From positions 1-64,000 of the forward strand of contig VGHQ01000005.1 of assembly GCA_016868195.1 (NCBI GenBank): DNA of 64,000 nucleotides, given 5' to 3'. This stretch comes from Betaproteobacteria bacterium. Its GTDB lineage: Bacteria > Pseudomonadota > Gammaproteobacteria > Burkholderiales > Methylophilaceae. The notes beneath the pieces are model-generated. The model was not told the DNA's origin. It saw only the letters and a program-made list of their open reading frames with translations, and searched no databases. A program made the translations under genes and the position numbers. Of the stretch, positions 11,827 to 22,977 are shown piece by piece; position 1 is the stretch's first letter; every line of letters starts with the position of its first letter.

Positions 11827-12468
11827 TTATGTTTTAAGTGCTTTTTCAAATTGGCTAAGAATAGGTTGCAAGAGTTCTCTCTTTAATTTTAAAGATGCCT
11901 GATTGATAATTAATCGCGAACTGATATCGGAAATGTCTTCAACTGCAACAAGATTATTAGCTTTTAGAGTTTTACCTGTGCTCACTAAATCGACGATCAC
12001 ATCTGCTAGGCCTACAAGTGGTGCCAATTCCATAGAGCCATAGAGCTTAATTAAATCAAATTGCAAGCCTTTTTTTGCAAAGTGTTTTTTAGCTACTTTT
12101 ATGTATTTTGTCGCTACTTTTAAGCGAACACCTTTTTGAATAGCGCCTAAATAATCAAAATCTTGTTTGGCTGCTACCATCATTTTGCAACAACCAATAT
12201 TAAGATCAATCGGCTGATAAAGTCCCTCTCCCATATATTCATCGAGAATATCTTTACCTGTAATACCAATATCAGCCGCGCCATATTCAACGTAAGTGGG
12301 CACATCTGTAGCTCTTACAATAATAAGTTTTATATCTTTGTGATTGGTATCTAAAATAAGTTTTCTTGAAGTTTCAGGGTCTTCGTTACAAGTAATACCA
12401 ACCCCCTCGAGAAGAGGTATGGTTTGTTCAAATATTCTTCCTTTAGATAATGCGATGGTAATTTTCAT
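11827..12468 (-). CDS. hisG: ATP phosphoribosyltransferase, short form
   Basis: [20 protein letters not shown]; 213 aa, without the C-terminal regulatory domain of long HisG. Confidence 0.95.
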   Translation of the reverse strand: MKITIALSKGRIFEQTIPLLEGVGITCNEDPETSRKLILDTNHKDIKLIIVRATDVPTYVEYGAADIGITGKDILDEYMGEGLYQPIDLNIGCCKMMVAAKQDFDYLGAIQKGVRLKVATKYIKVAKKHFAKKGLQFDLIKLYGSMELAPLVGLADVIVDLVSTGKTLKANNLVAVEDISDISSRLIINQASLKLKRELLQPILSQFEKALKT

Positions 12469-12469
12469 C

Positions 12470-13735
12470 TTAATGAATCCGTTTAATATTGGCGCCTAGT
12501 TGATTGAGTTTATCCTCTAATTTTTCGTATCCGCGATCAAGATGATAAATACGCTCAATCGTAGTTTGTCCTCTAGCTGCTAAACTTGCAATAACCAGAC
12601 TTGCAGAAGCTCTGAGATCTGTGGCCATTACAGAAGCTCCCTCCAAATATTCTTTGCCTCTAATAATTGCTGTATTTCCTCTAACATCTATCTGTGCCCC
12701 CATACGAATGAGCTCTTGCACATGCATAAAACGATTTTCAAAGATCGTTTCGGTAACTTCTGATACACCTTCTGCAATGGTATTTAATGCCATCATTTGT
12801 GCTTGCATATCCGTTGGGAAAGCAGGATAAGGTGCAGTTCTTATACTTACCGCTTTCAACTTACCATCACTTTTAATATGAATTGAATTTTCACGCGATT
12901 CAATTTTAACGCCAGTTTCAATTAATTTTTGTGTAATTGCATCTAAACATTTGAGCTGTACATTTTTTAAAAGTACATCCCCACCTGTCATTGCTACAGC
13001 AGCCAAATATGTCCCTGCTTCAATTCTATCAAAGATCACGTCATGACTTGCTTTATGCAGCGAATCCACACCTTCAATTGTAATTACATCATTTCCTAAG
13101 CCTTGTATTTTGGCGCCCATTTTATTTAAGCATTCCCCAAGATCTAAAACTTCAGGTTCTTTGGCAGCATTTTCCAAAACGGTAATTCCATTAGCCAATG
13201 AAGCCGCCATCATTAAATTCTCAGTCCCTGTGACGGTAACAATATCCATATAAAACTTACACCCTTGTAACTTGGATTTCGGTAAGTGTTTCGTCGAGGC
13301 TTCAATATAACCATTATGAATATCTATTTTTGCTCCCATCGCTTGTAGGCCTTTGATATGAATATCGACAGGTCTTGATCCAATAGCACAGCCACCCGGT
13401 AATGAAACTCGAGCCTCGCCAAATCTTGCAAGTAAGGGCCCTAATACAAGAATAGAAGCGCGCATCGTTTTTACGCGTTCATAAGGTGCATTTTTATTGA
13501 TAATTTCTTTTGCAGTTAATTCAGTTGAATCATTTTTGAACTCAATATCTACACCCATATACTTTAATAAAGATTTGGTTGTATTTACATCTTGAAGTTG
13601 AGGCAAATGGGTTAATGACAATGTGTCTTCAGTAAGTAGGGAGGCGATAAGTATAGGTAAGGCTGCATTTTTAGCACCTGATATTTCAAGTTCGCCGTGA
13701 AGAGGTGATTGTCCTTGAATAACCAATTTATCCAA
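12470..13735 (-). CDS. murA: UDP-N-acetylglucosamine 1-carboxyvinyltransferase
   Basis: [28 protein letters not shown]. Confidence 0.97.
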   Translation of the reverse strand: MDKLVIQGQSPLHGELEISGAKNAALPILIASLLTEDTLSLTHLPQLQDVNTTKSLLKYMGVDIEFKNDSTELTAKEIINKNAPYERVKTMRASILVLGPLLARFGEARVSLPGGCAIGSRPVDIHIKGLQAMGAKIDIHNGYIEASTKHLPKSKLQGCKFYMDIVTVTGTENLMMAASLANGITVLENAAKEPEVLDLGECLNKMGAKIQGLGNDVITIEGVDSLHKASHDVIFDRIEAGTYLAAVAMTGGDVLLKNVQLKCLDAITQKLIETGVKIESRENSIHIKSDGKLKAVSIRTAPYPAFPTDMQAQMMALNTIAEGVSEVTETIFENRFMHVQELIRMGAQIDVRGNTAIIRGKEYLEGASVMATDLRASASLVIASLAARGQTTIERIYHLDRGYEKLEDKLNQLGANIKRIH

Positions 13736-13736
13736 G

Positions 13737-14048
13737 TTATGAATTAGCCTTTAATAACTTTACAAGCTCTCCAGTCTCATACATTTCTTTCATGATGTCG
13801 GCGCCACCAATAAATTCTCCGCGAATATATAGTTGAGGAATGGTTGGCCAATTTGCAAACACTTTGATACCTTCTCTCATTTCTGGATCTTGAAGTACAT
13901 CGATTGCATGAAAATCGGTATTACATGCATCTAAAATTTTAGTTGCTAAACTTGAAAAACCGCACTGAGGAAATTTAGGACTTCCCTTCATGTATAAAAC
14001 TACATCATGTTCATTAATCGTTTTTTGAATCTTCTCTTGCGCACTCAT
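13737..14048 (-). CDS. grxD: Monothiol glutaredoxin (Grx4 family)
   Basis: CGFS active site, [19 protein letters not shown]. Confidence 0.96.
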   Translation of the reverse strand: MSAQEKIQKTINEHDVVLYMKGSPKFPQCGFSSLATKILDACNTDFHAIDVLQDPEMREGIKVFANWPTIPQLYIRGEFIGGADIMKEMYETGELVKLLKANS

Positions 14049-14064
14049 GCCTTACTCCTCAATA

Positions 14065-14307
14065 TTACGTTTTTAATTGATTCCATTCATTTGGTGTATA
14101 AGTCTTCATAGATAGAGCATGAATTTCACTTTTCATCTTATCGCCTAAAGCATTAAATACCATTTGATGTTGTTTAACCCGATTTAATCCGTCAAATAAA
14201 CCACTTACAATCGTGCCCTCAAAATGGGTACCATCCCCACCTAAAATTTCTATAAACTCACATTCAAGTTTTTCGAGAATCGATTGCCTAATATCGTCAG
14301 CCGTCAT
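14065..14307 (-). CDS. BolA family protein (IbaG-like)
   Basis: BolA-fold sequence VSGLFDGLNRVKQHQMVFNALG; adjacent to CGFS glutaredoxin. Confidence 0.9.
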   Translation of the reverse strand: MTADDIRQSILEKLECEFIEILGGDGTHFEGTIVSGLFDGLNRVKQHQMVFNALGDKMKSEIHALSMKTYTPNEWNQLKT

Positions 14308-14310
14308 CTT

Positions 14311-15087
14311 TTAGTTTCTTAATTTATAGCCGGATTTTAGCATTCCTAAGGTAATAGAAGCCAACACAATGAAAAAGAAGGTTACGATTGAAAGGCTTAA
14401 TAATGGAGCTACATCAGATTGCCCAAAAAAACCGTACCGAAAACCATCAATCATATAAAAGAAAGGGTTGAGCTGAGATACCTTTTGCCAAAAAGGCGGT
14501 AAGGAATGAATTGAATAAAATACGCCTGATAGGAATGATAGAGGCATAATCACGAAGTTTTGGAATGCTGCCATCTGATCAAATCGATGTGCCCATATAC
14601 CTGCAATAATTCCAAATGTACCAAGTAATGCACCTCCAATCATCGCAAATCCAAAAATAATCCACGGGTGCAACATAGGCAAATCTGCATACAAAAGTGC
14701 GAATAAATAAATGCAAGCACCGACAAAAATACCTCTCACAATTGAAGCGATTAAGAAAGCTAGGAAAAATTGAAGATAAGTAATAGGTGTTAATAATATA
14801 AACACAATATTTCCCATAACTTTAGATTGAATAAGGCTAGATGAACTATTTGCAAAAGCATTTTGCAATAAAGACATCATGATTAAACCTGGAATAAGAA
14901 ATGCAGCGTATTCGACATTATCATAGACTTTTACATGATTTGCTAAGACGTGAGAAAAGATGAGCAAGTATAGGACTGCAGTGATCACGGGTGCGGCTAC
15001 CGTCTGAAAAATGACACGCCAAAATCTTAATAATTCTTTCTTTAGAAGCGTCCATGTACCTATAAACTCAGTTTTAAAATTTATCAT
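14311..15087 (-). CDS. ABC-2 type transporter permease
   Basis: Six-TM protein with ABC-2 permease pattern; coupled to downstream ATPase by 4-nt overlap. Confidence 0.9.
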   Translation of the reverse strand: MINFKTEFIGTWTLLKKELLRFWRVIFQTVAAPVITAVLYLLIFSHVLANHVKVYDNVEYAAFLIPGLIMMSLLQNAFANSSSSLIQSKVMGNIVFILLTPITYLQFFLAFLIASIVRGIFVGACIYLFALLYADLPMLHPWIIFGFAMIGGALLGTFGIIAGIWAHRFDQMAAFQNFVIMPLSFLSGVFYSIHSLPPFWQKVSQLNPFFYMIDGFRYGFFGQSDVAPLLSLSIVTFFFIVLASITLGMLKSGYKLRN

Positions 15088-15995
15088 TTTTTACTTCCAG
15101 TGAGCTTTAAAAAGACAATTTCTAAGTCAGAGTTAGTTAAATCCATATCCAATATTTTAATTTTTGATTTTTTTAATTCACCTATAATAAATTCAACCTC
15201 TACTATCTCCTCGATTAAAAAACTGATCGAGTGATGATCTAAATTTTGCATTAGATTCTTAATACTTACAGGAATTTTTTTGCCTTTTAAATCTAAGCGT
15301 AGATTTAAATTTTTTGCTGAGAAGCGTTTTAATAGGTTTTTTGTTTTATCTAATGCAACAACTTTGCCTTGGTCCATCATAGCAATTCGACTACAAAGAG
15401 TTTCGGCTTCCTCTAGGTAATGTGTAGTCAAAACAATCGTATGGCCTTTTTGATTGAGTTTTTTGATGAATTGCCATAATCTTTTTCTGAGTTCTACATC
15501 CACGCCTGCTGTCGGCTCGTCTAAAACAATCACCGGGGGTTTATGCACGAGAGCTTGTGCTATTAATGCTCTTCTTTTCATGCCACCAGAAAGCATTCTC
15601 ATATTTGTATTGGCTTTATCTTTAAGGTCAAGTCCTTCTATGACTTCATCAATCCAATCATCATTTTCGCGACCTTTACCAAAGTAGCCTGCTTGGAATT
15701 GAAGCATTTCACGTACATTAAAAAAAGGATCAAATACTAATTCTTGAGGCACAATACCAAGCGATCTTCTTGCGTATTGATAATCTTGAATCACATCATA
15801 GCCCATCACCTTACTTGAGCCTGAAGAAGGTTTTGCAAGTCCTGCCAGAATATTAATAAGAGTTGATTTGCCAGCGCCATTAGGACCTAGGAGCCCAAAA
15901 AATTCGCCCTCTTCTATTGTGAGATCGATACCTTTAAGTGCTTCTAGTTTGCCGAAGTTCTTTTTAACATTCTTAAATACGATGGCTTTTTTCAT
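15084..15995 (-). CDS. ABC transporter ATP-binding protein
   Basis: Walker A GPNGAGKST, signature LSGGMKRR, VIVLDEPTAGVD. Confidence 0.95.
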   Translation of the reverse strand: MKKAIVFKNVKKNFGKLEALKGIDLTIEEGEFFGLLGPNGAGKSTLINILAGLAKPSSGSSKVMGYDVIQDYQYARRSLGIVPQELVFDPFFNVREMLQFQAGYFGKGRENDDWIDEVIEGLDLKDKANTNMRMLSGGMKRRALIAQALVHKPPVIVLDEPTAGVDVELRKRLWQFIKKLNQKGHTIVLTTHYLEEAETLCSRIAMMDQGKVVALDKTKNLLKRFSAKNLNLRLDLKGKKIPVSIKNLMQNLDHHSISFLIEEIVEVEFIIGELKKSKIKILDMDLTNSDLEIVFLKLTGSKK

Positions 15996-16043
15996 TGAAA
16001 TAAATGGAACAAGTCTCTTAAATGAAACTTAATAATACAAAAC

Positions 16044-16328
16044 CTAATGAAGGGAAGATACTAAATCTTCCACTCCATATAATTTTGCGAGGCTATTTAA
16101 ATTTTTTGGTAAATTTTTAAAAACAAAATGTGATTTTGTTTTTTTAGCTTGTCTTTGTAATTCAAAAATTAGACTTAATGTCGACGTGTCAACAGAAGTT
16201 ACTTTTGAGAAAGCAATCGTCATCTTTTTGTCTAATTTTTGTTTATTAATTAAATCAATAATGGCTGGTATCTTTTCAATTGTAAGATCGCCACTTAACT
16301 GCCATTGATTTTTATCAAAAATGATCAT
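16044..16328 (-). CDS. mlaB: STAS-domain protein (MlaB-like)
   Basis: STAS-like sequence with VDTSTLSLIFELQRQA; last gene of mla cluster. Confidence 0.85.
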   Translation of the reverse strand: MIIFDKNQWQLSGDLTIEKIPAIIDLINKQKLDKKMTIAFSKVTSVDTSTLSLIFELQRQAKKTKSHFVFKNLPKNLNSLAKLYGVEDLVSSLH

Positions 16329-16939
16329 TTATTAGATTTTGCTTTATCAGAATCAGCATTCTTCTCTGCAAGTTTTGAAATAAGAGAGGCTATGCCATTT
16401 TGTTTTATTTCATTAACAAATTGACCGCGAAAGTTTGTAACTAGACTGACCCCCTCAATAATAATATCAAATACTTTCCAAGAATCACCATCTTTCTCTA
16501 ACATGTAGTCTATCGGCAAAGGTGGGGCGCCAGACTTTAAAATTTCAGTCTTCACTAATACTTCTTCATCTGAGGGTTGAAATCGAGTTGGTTTGTAATT
16601 TAAAGTCTGGTCTTTAAATTTTAACAATGCACTACCATAAGTCTTAACTAGCATCGTTTTAAACTCTTTTTTAAAGGCTTCCTGCTCGTCTTTCGTTGCT
16701 GCTGGCCAAGCTTTTCCAAGAACAAGTTTTGAAATGCGATCGAAATCAAAGTAAGGAAGTATTTTTTCTTCAGTAATTTTGTAGGCTTTTTCCTTATTGC
16801 CCGCTTTTAAATCTTTATCCGTTTTTAAAATTTCAAAAACTTCATCGGCAATTTTCTTCACGAAAAGGTCTGGAGCTTCCGCAGCAAATATGCTCATCGA
16901 CATTAGTAAAGTTAAAATTAATAATAAAAACTTTTTCAT
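16325..16939 (-). CDS. mlaC: Phospholipid-binding periplasmic protein MlaC
   Basis: Signal peptide plus MlaC/Ttg2-like sequence (ILPYFDFDRISKLVLGKAW). Confidence 0.92.
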   Translation of the reverse strand: MKKFLLLILTLLMSMSIFAAEAPDLFVKKIADEVFEILKTDKDLKAGNKEKAYKITEEKILPYFDFDRISKLVLGKAWPAATKDEQEAFKKEFKTMLVKTYGSALLKFKDQTLNYKPTRFQPSDEEVLVKTEILKSGAPPLPIDYMLEKDGDSWKVFDIIIEGVSLVTNFRGQFVNEIKQNGIASLISKLAEKNADSDKAKSNK

Positions 16940-16966
16940 GGCTTTAAAATATCTTTCTAGTAAACA

Positions 16967-17449
16967 TTATTTTTTAGACTCTTCAGAGGCTTTACTATAT
17001 AAAAACTGACTGATAAGCTTTTCCAATACAACCGCATCTTGTGTTTTAGAGACCCGATCTCCTTCTTTTAGAAAGTGATCATCGCCACCAGCCTCTAGGC
17101 TAATATATTGCTCGCCCAGCAATCCTGAAGTATAAATGTTTGCGAAGGTATCTTTTGGAAAAGGATATCTTTTATCTATTTTTAAGGTCACAACAGCTTG
17201 ATAAGCTTGAGTATCAAATTGGATTTTATCAATACGGCCTACAACTACGCCTGAACTTTTAACTGGTGCTCTAGGTTTGAGTCCTCCAATATTTTCATAA
17301 TTTGCAGTTATTGTATAAGTTTCCCCTAGCGTATTGCTTGTAAGGTTTCCCACCCTCATGGCTAAGCCCATAAGCGCCGCAATCCCTATTGCGACAAATA
17401 AACCTACCCAAATATCTAATATTGTCTTATCCACAATGGCTCCAATCAC
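16967..17449 (-). CDS. mlaD: MlaD, MCE-domain lipid transporter subunit
   Basis: N-terminal TM plus MCE domain (YENIGGLKPRAPVKSSGVVVGRI). Confidence 0.93.
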   Translation of the reverse strand: MIGAIVDKTILDIWVGLFVAIGIAALMGLAMRVGNLTSNTLGETYTITANYENIGGLKPRAPVKSSGVVVGRIDKIQFDTQAYQAVVTLKIDKRYPFPKDTFANIYTSGLLGEQYISLEAGGDDHFLKEGDRVSKTQDAVVLEKLISQFLYSKASEESKK

Positions 17450-17452
17450 ATA

Positions 17453-18241
17453 TTAATTCGACATCATAAACGAAGTTAAAATAAAATCTAATCCTAAAAC
17501 AGTAAGTGAAGAGGTCACTACAGTCCGCGTGGTAGCTCGACTTACTCCTTCCGCCGTTGGAGGAGCATCATAACCTTCATAGAGCGCAATAATCGTACAT
17601 GCAACTCCAAATACGAAACTTTTGATAAGTCCATTAATCACATCTATTCTAAAATCAACATTCACATTCATTTGGGACCAAAATGCTCCGTGATCTACAC
17701 CAATAATAGGAACTGCAACTAAATAGCCTCCCATCACGCCTACCATTGAGAAAATGGAAGCCAGTATAGGCATTGAAATAACACCAGCCCAAAATCTAGG
17801 GCTAATAATTCTGGCAATTGGACTTATGGCCATCATCTCCATAGCTGATAATTGCTCAGTGGCTTTCATTAAACCAATTTCAGCGGTAATTGCAGTTCCG
17901 GCTCTTCCTGCAAATAAAAGCGCAGTAACCACTGGGCCAAGTTCTCTTAATAAAGCTAATGCAACTAAAACGCCAATCGATTCTGAAGAACCATATTTTT
18001 GTAATGTGTAATATCCTTGTAAACCCAGCACCATGCCTACAAAGAAAGCGGAGACCACAATAATAATTAAGGACATGACACCGGTGAAATATATTTCACG
18101 GATGGTTAAGTGAATTCGTCTAAAGCTTTCACTTGAATAAATTAAGGTTAGGCAAAATAATCTCGTAGCTGAACCTAAACGCCAAATTCTTGAGGTAACC
18201 TGGTTGCCTATATTGCTTAAAATTTTGAAAATTGGATTCAT
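17453..18241 (-). CDS. mlaE: MlaE permease
   Basis: MlaE family (LREL GPVVTALLFAGRAGTAITAEIGLM). Confidence 0.95.
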   Translation of the reverse strand: MNPIFKILSNIGNQVTSRIWRLGSATRLFCLTLIYSSESFRRIHLTIREIYFTGVMSLIIIVVSAFFVGMVLGLQGYYTLQKYGSSESIGVLVALALLRELGPVVTALLFAGRAGTAITAEIGLMKATEQLSAMEMMAISPIARIISPRFWAGVISMPILASIFSMVGVMGGYLVAVPIIGVDHGAFWSQMNVNVDFRIDVINGLIKSFVFGVACTIIALYEGYDAPPTAEGVSRATTRTVVTSSLTVLGLDFILTSFMMSN

Positions 18242-18244
18242 AAA

Positions 18245-19048
18245 TTAAACCCACTCATAAATATCTTTTTTATAGCTGGGCGCATTATGATGAAATGGAA
18301 CGGGGCCATCTTTCTCGCCATGCACAAATTGATGCACAAAAGGAAGTTTTGATTTTGACAATTCTTTAGGCGTCCCTTCAGCGGCAACTGATCCATCCGC
18401 AACAAAGTAAATATAGTCTGCAAAAGAGAAGGCTTCTTCTACATCGTGAGTCACGATAATTGAAGTTGCTCCCAATGCATCATTGAGCGTTCTGATAAGA
18501 TCACAAATGACCGCCATAGAAATCGGATCTAATCCAGCAAAAGGCTCGTCATACATAATAATATCGGGGTCTAGTGCAATAGCTCTCGCAAGTGCTACTC
18601 GTCTTGCCATCCCGCCTGAAAGTTCAGTAGGCATAAGTTTATGAGCGCCTCTTAAGCCAACCGCATTAAGCTTCATAAGAACCAAATCGCGAATCATGCT
18701 TTCTGGTAATTTTGTATGTTCGCGCATTGGAAATGCCACATTATCAAATACGGACAAGTCAGTAAAAAGAGCACCATGCTGGAAAAGCATGCCCATTTTT
18801 CTTCGCAATTCATAAATACCCTGTCTATCTTGTTTGTGAACAATCTTGCCATCCACAGTGACTTGACCAGCTTTAGGTTTTATTTGACCGCCTATTAAAC
18901 GAAGAATAGTCGTTTTACCACAACCGCTTCCACCCATGATAGCTGTGACCTTACCGCGAGGAAAAACCATACTGATATCTTTATGAAGCATAAAATTACC
19001 GTAGCCAAAAGATAGGTTTTTAATTTCGACTATATTTTTTTGGGCCAT
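18245..19048 (-). CDS. mlaF: MlaF ATPase
   Basis: GGSGCGKTTILRL, ELSGGMARRVALARA, MYDEPFAGLDP. Confidence 0.95.
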   Translation of the reverse strand: MAQKNIVEIKNLSFGYGNFMLHKDISMVFPRGKVTAIMGGSGCGKTTILRLIGGQIKPKAGQVTVDGKIVHKQDRQGIYELRRKMGMLFQHGALFTDLSVFDNVAFPMREHTKLPESMIRDLVLMKLNAVGLRGAHKLMPTELSGGMARRVALARAIALDPDIIMYDEPFAGLDPISMAVICDLIRTLNDALGATSIIVTHDVEEAFSFADYIYFVADGSVAAEGTPKELSKSKLPFVHQFVHGEKDGPVPFHHNAPSYKKDIYEWV

Positions 19049-19086
19049 ATTTGAATAAAAATATGAAACCTACATATTACATGGAA

Positions 19087-20220
19087 TTAAAGTTCCCCAT
19101 AAGAATGCAATCCAGATAAAAACATATTGACACCGAGAAAAGCAAAAGTAGTAATAACAAGCCCAATGAGTGCCCACCAAGCCAGAATAGTGCCTCTCAG
19201 ACCTTTTACGATTCGATAATGAAGCCAAGCTGCATAATTTAACCAAACAATAAGCGCCCATGTTTCTTTTGGGTCCCACGTCCAATAACCTCCCCAAGCC
19301 TCTGCTGCCCATATGGCACCTAATATCGTTGCGATTGTAAAAAAGATAAATCCGATTGCTATAGATTTATAAATAAGGTCATCAAGAACAACTAATTTTG
19401 GCAAATAAGAAGATAGTATTTTTTTACCTGAAAATAAGTAAGCAACCGACACCATAGCTGCTAATGCAAACGAGCCATATCCTATGAAATTAGCAGGTAC
19501 ATGAATTTTCATCCAATAAGATTGAAGAGCAGGTACTAGAGGCTGAACACCATCTGCATGACGATCAAATGTGTACCATAAAATAAACCCCACAGCTGCA
19601 TTAATAACAATCAAAACAAAAGCACCTAATTTTTTTGTATTAAACCTTTCTTCATAAAATAAATATAGAAGAGAGGTAATTAGACAAAATAAAACAAATA
19701 CCTCGTATAAATTACTGATGGGGATGTGCCCAATATCAAGACCCATCAAGTACGATTCATACCACCTGACAAGTAATCCAATGAAACCAAACATAACTGC
19801 TATAAAAGTAAAAGTGGAAGCAATATTGTCTGTAAGATTATTTTTAGTCAGCAGGCCTAACCAATAGAGTAAAAGTGCAAGAACAAAAAAAACATTCATC
19901 CACATAATTGCTGATTGACTTGCTATTAAATATTTCAATAAGAAGATTTGCTCATTATTAGCTAAGTCACCTTGATATAGATAGATAGAGAGAAGACTGA
20001 TTACAAAAACCAAAATCATACTTTTTTTAAAATGATTCCATTTCCAACCAAGCCATGAAAAAAATCCAACACTTCCAAATAAAATGACTTTTTCATAAGC
20101 ATCCATATAAGTATGAAATGCATTTAGTGCATAAAAGGCCCCCCCGAGTAAAAAAGCAAGATAAAAAACATTGAATGCTTCGAATGTCGCTTTGGAAGAT
20201 TTAAATAATTTATTAAACAT
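19087..20220 (-). CDS. ccsB: Cytochrome c biogenesis protein CcsB (system II)
   Basis: WAAEAWGGYWTWDPKETWALIVWLNYAAWLH tryptophan-rich haem-handling motif. Confidence 0.95.
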   Translation of the reverse strand: MFNKLFKSSKATFEAFNVFYLAFLLGGAFYALNAFHTYMDAYEKVILFGSVGFFSWLGWKWNHFKKSMILVFVISLLSIYLYQGDLANNEQIFLLKYLIASQSAIMWMNVFFVLALLLYWLGLLTKNNLTDNIASTFTFIAVMFGFIGLLVRWYESYLMGLDIGHIPISNLYEVFVLFCLITSLLYLFYEERFNTKKLGAFVLIVINAAVGFILWYTFDRHADGVQPLVPALQSYWMKIHVPANFIGYGSFALAAMVSVAYLFSGKKILSSYLPKLVVLDDLIYKSIAIGFIFFTIATILGAIWAAEAWGGYWTWDPKETWALIVWLNYAAWLHYRIVKGLRGTILAWWALIGLVITTFAFLGVNMFLSGLHSYGEL

Positions 20221-20230
20221 ATTTCACCTA

Positions 20231-22171
20231 TTATTGAATGATTTTCTTAATTTCTTGGATTAATTTCTTAAAGTCATTTTCAAAATCTATATTCTGACGA
20301 TTAGAGCTTAAAGCAACTATAACCCCACCTTTTGCTTTTATCAGTAACCATAATTTTCTTTCATGCAAATAAATCATTGAAAAAATACCAAGGACTAAAC
20401 TTAAGGACCCAAGGTAAACCCAAAATTGACCAGGTGACTTAGTCAATTGGAGTCCGCTTGCTTCTTTTTGTTCATAACTTATTAAATCAAAATAGTAAGG
20501 AACTCCATAAAAAAATAAATCACTGTAAGCATTTAATGCATCTTGTATAAATAGGATTCGGGTTTCATTGAGATCTTTATCTGCCACATTTAATTTGGCT
20601 TTATAAATCTCACTTGATGCAATATCAATAATTTTTAAGTAAGTTTGTACTGCTTTTTCTTTTTCGCTCGCAGGGATATTTTTATCAATATTTTGTGCAA
20701 TATTTGAAAATCCACCTTGAGCGAATAAAGTCATTAATTTATTCACACTTGTTTCAAATGATTCTTGAACATTACTATTTTTATCTGCGCCACTTGCCGA
20801 TTGATTTGCCATTTTTTTTGCAACAGATTCAATCAGTATTTTATTTTGAAGAGCATCTTTAAATAACATAAATTCATCAATAGACCCTTTTGCGTCTGCA
20901 GGGATTTTTAAATATTTGAACTCTTCTTGAGGTGTCTCTCTCATGCCGCTTATAAAGAACGAACGTCCCTCAATTGGCATAGCATATTGATATGAGAGAT
21001 ATTCTCGAGCCTGACCTGAGCTATTTCTGACCTTATAGGTGACACTTGGACCCACATTTCTTGGTTTTTCTTTTTCACCCTTTTTTAAATTTAATATATT
21101 AAATTTTCTAAAGTCATTAAACTCGTAAGTAATTTGATCTTTATCTAATTTAACTTTATCAAAAATTCTTCCATCTATATTTCGGGTGGAGTTGGAGTTG
21201 AATAGGTGTTGTAATTTAATATTTAGCTTTGTGCCTCCATCTTGAAAATCTGATTGATATATTGCTATACCTTTATAGGTAAAGGGATGATTAACGCTAA
21301 TTGTTTTTGTTATATCTTGAGGAAGATCAGGATCTGAAATTACTATATCGCTTTCAAAAGATTTTGGCATGCCTGTTGAATAATGATAAATTCTAAAATC
21401 TTTTAAAGTTATTTTAAAAGGTAATTCTTGGACAAGGTATCCGTCTTTTTCTCTGACATATGCGACTTTGTCTGAGGAGCCTTCAGCAAGCGTCATATTT
21501 GCTCTAAATGATGTATTACTGACATTTAACCTACTTACCTCTGGAACCTTTGAAGCTGGTATATCTAATGTTTCTATTTTTTTATAGCCCAGTAATTCTT
21601 GGGCTTTAAAAATCAGATTGCCATCCAATAACCCACCTATGCAAATTATTACCACTCCTATATGCGTCAAAATATAGCCTATGGGCTGATAGTCGCCCTT
21701 CTTCGCAACAATTAAAAAATCGCCATTTTCTTTTAATTTATCTTTGATCTTATATTTAGATTGTTTTAGGTATTGAAGGACTTTTGATGTACTTACATCT
21801 TTTTTATTTTTGATAACAAAGTGATGTGTGAATGATAAAAGTGACTTTTCCTCTAAAGAATCTTTAAACACTGAAAAGTCCTTAAGAATTGCTGGAGTAC
21901 TTTTAATGATGCAAAGAGTTGTAGATAAAACTAAAAAAAGAAGAATAATTAAAAACCAAATGCTGTGATAGACATCATATAAACCAATGTTTTCAAAATA
22001 TACAAACCAAAACTGACCTAATTTTATAATATAACTCTCGTAGGGCTCATTTTGTTTAAGAACTGTCCCCATGATGGATGCAATGCCTAAAAATACCAGC
22101 ATCGACACCGCGAAACTCATCGAGCTTAGCAGTTGGTTTATGTTTCTTGAATTAATTGATGTAGATTTCAA
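20231..22171 (-). CDS. resB: ResB family cytochrome c biogenesis protein (system II)
   Basis: Large TM protein with ResB N-terminus ([20 protein letters not shown]) next to ccsB. Confidence 0.92.
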   Translation of the reverse strand: MKSTSINSRNINQLLSSMSFAVSMLVFLGIASIMGTVLKQNEPYESYIIKLGQFWFVYFENIGLYDVYHSIWFLIILLFLVLSTTLCIIKSTPAILKDFSVFKDSLEEKSLLSFTHHFVIKNKKDVSTSKVLQYLKQSKYKIKDKLKENGDFLIVAKKGDYQPIGYILTHIGVVIICIGGLLDGNLIFKAQELLGYKKIETLDIPASKVPEVSRLNVSNTSFRANMTLAEGSSDKVAYVREKDGYLVQELPFKITLKDFRIYHYSTGMPKSFESDIVISDPDLPQDITKTISVNHPFTYKGIAIYQSDFQDGGTKLNIKLQHLFNSNSTRNIDGRIFDKVKLDKDQITYEFNDFRKFNILNLKKGEKEKPRNVGPSVTYKVRNSSGQAREYLSYQYAMPIEGRSFFISGMRETPQEEFKYLKIPADAKGSIDEFMLFKDALQNKILIESVAKKMANQSASGADKNSNVQESFETSVNKLMTLFAQGGFSNIAQNIDKNIPASEKEKAVQTYLKIIDIASSEIYKAKLNVADKDLNETRILFIQDALNAYSDLFFYGVPYYFDLISYEQKEASGLQLTKSPGQFWVYLGSLSLVLGIFSMIYLHERKLWLLIKAKGGVIVALSSNRQNIDFENDFKKLIQEIKKIIQ

Positions 22172-22257
22172 AATAAACCTTATTTAGAAAGTGGTATTCG
22201 ACTAGGGAACTATCTGGAAGTTGCAGCAATTAAACTAGTTAATAAAGATAGAATGCC

Positions 22258-22872
22258 TTACCTTAATCCTTGAATGTAATCTGCTACCGCTTCCATTTCT
22301 TGATCAGTTAATTTAGCGGCAATGCTGCGCATTACTTTAGCTTCATCATTGGCTCGATTACCAAGTCTAAACTGTCTTAATTGATTTAAAACATACTCTG
22401 TGTGTTGGCCACCTAGACGTGGATATTTAACAGGAAGACCATCGCCTGCGGGTCCATGGCAAGAGGCACACGCTGGCAAACCATTAGCTTGGATACCTGC
22501 ACGATAAATTTTTTCACCTAAAGATCCCTTACCGTTTGTATGAGCTTGCCCTAAATTTAATGTTTGCTTTGAAAAATACTCTGCCACTAGATGCATATCA
22601 GCATCTGATAGCATTGCTGCCATTCCTGCCATTACTGCGTTTGCTCGAGCACCAGATTTAAAGTTTGTTAATTGTTTGTAAAGATACTCTGCGTGTTGTC
22701 CTGCTAATTTTGGATTAGCAGTGATAACACTATTGCCATCAATTCCATGACAAGCTGCGCATACGCTGCTTACTGCTTGAGGTGGTTTTTTATCCTCAAT
22801 CGTTGCTGAAACTGCAGTATTTGATATGAAAAATGACAGGGTTAGTGTAAAAAAAACATTTCGACGACTCAT
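22258..22872 (-). CDS. Di-haem cytochrome c4
   Basis: Signal peptide, two CxxCH motifs (CAACHG, CASCHG) in duplicated halves; start set to MSRRN (ORF track begins at 22914). Confidence 0.93.
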   Translation of the reverse strand: MSRRNVFFTLTLSFFISNTAVSATIEDKKPPQAVSSVCAACHGIDGNSVITANPKLAGQHAEYLYKQLTNFKSGARANAVMAGMAAMLSDADMHLVAEYFSKQTLNLGQAHTNGKGSLGEKIYRAGIQANGLPACASCHGPAGDGLPVKYPRLGGQHTEYVLNQLRQFRLGNRANDEAKVMRSIAAKLTDQEMEAVADYIQGLR

Positions 22873-22977
22873 TGCAAATAGCTCCAAAATATAAGGTATA
22901 TAAAAGTTGTCCATTTTATCTAAATTGCTATTCTCGTGATAGCATCAGCTTGGATTAAACAGGCTAAGGTAAAGTTC

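Noticed and set aside
11827-12468. HisG looked truncated
   Set aside because: Length fits the known short-form HisG; not a pseudogene
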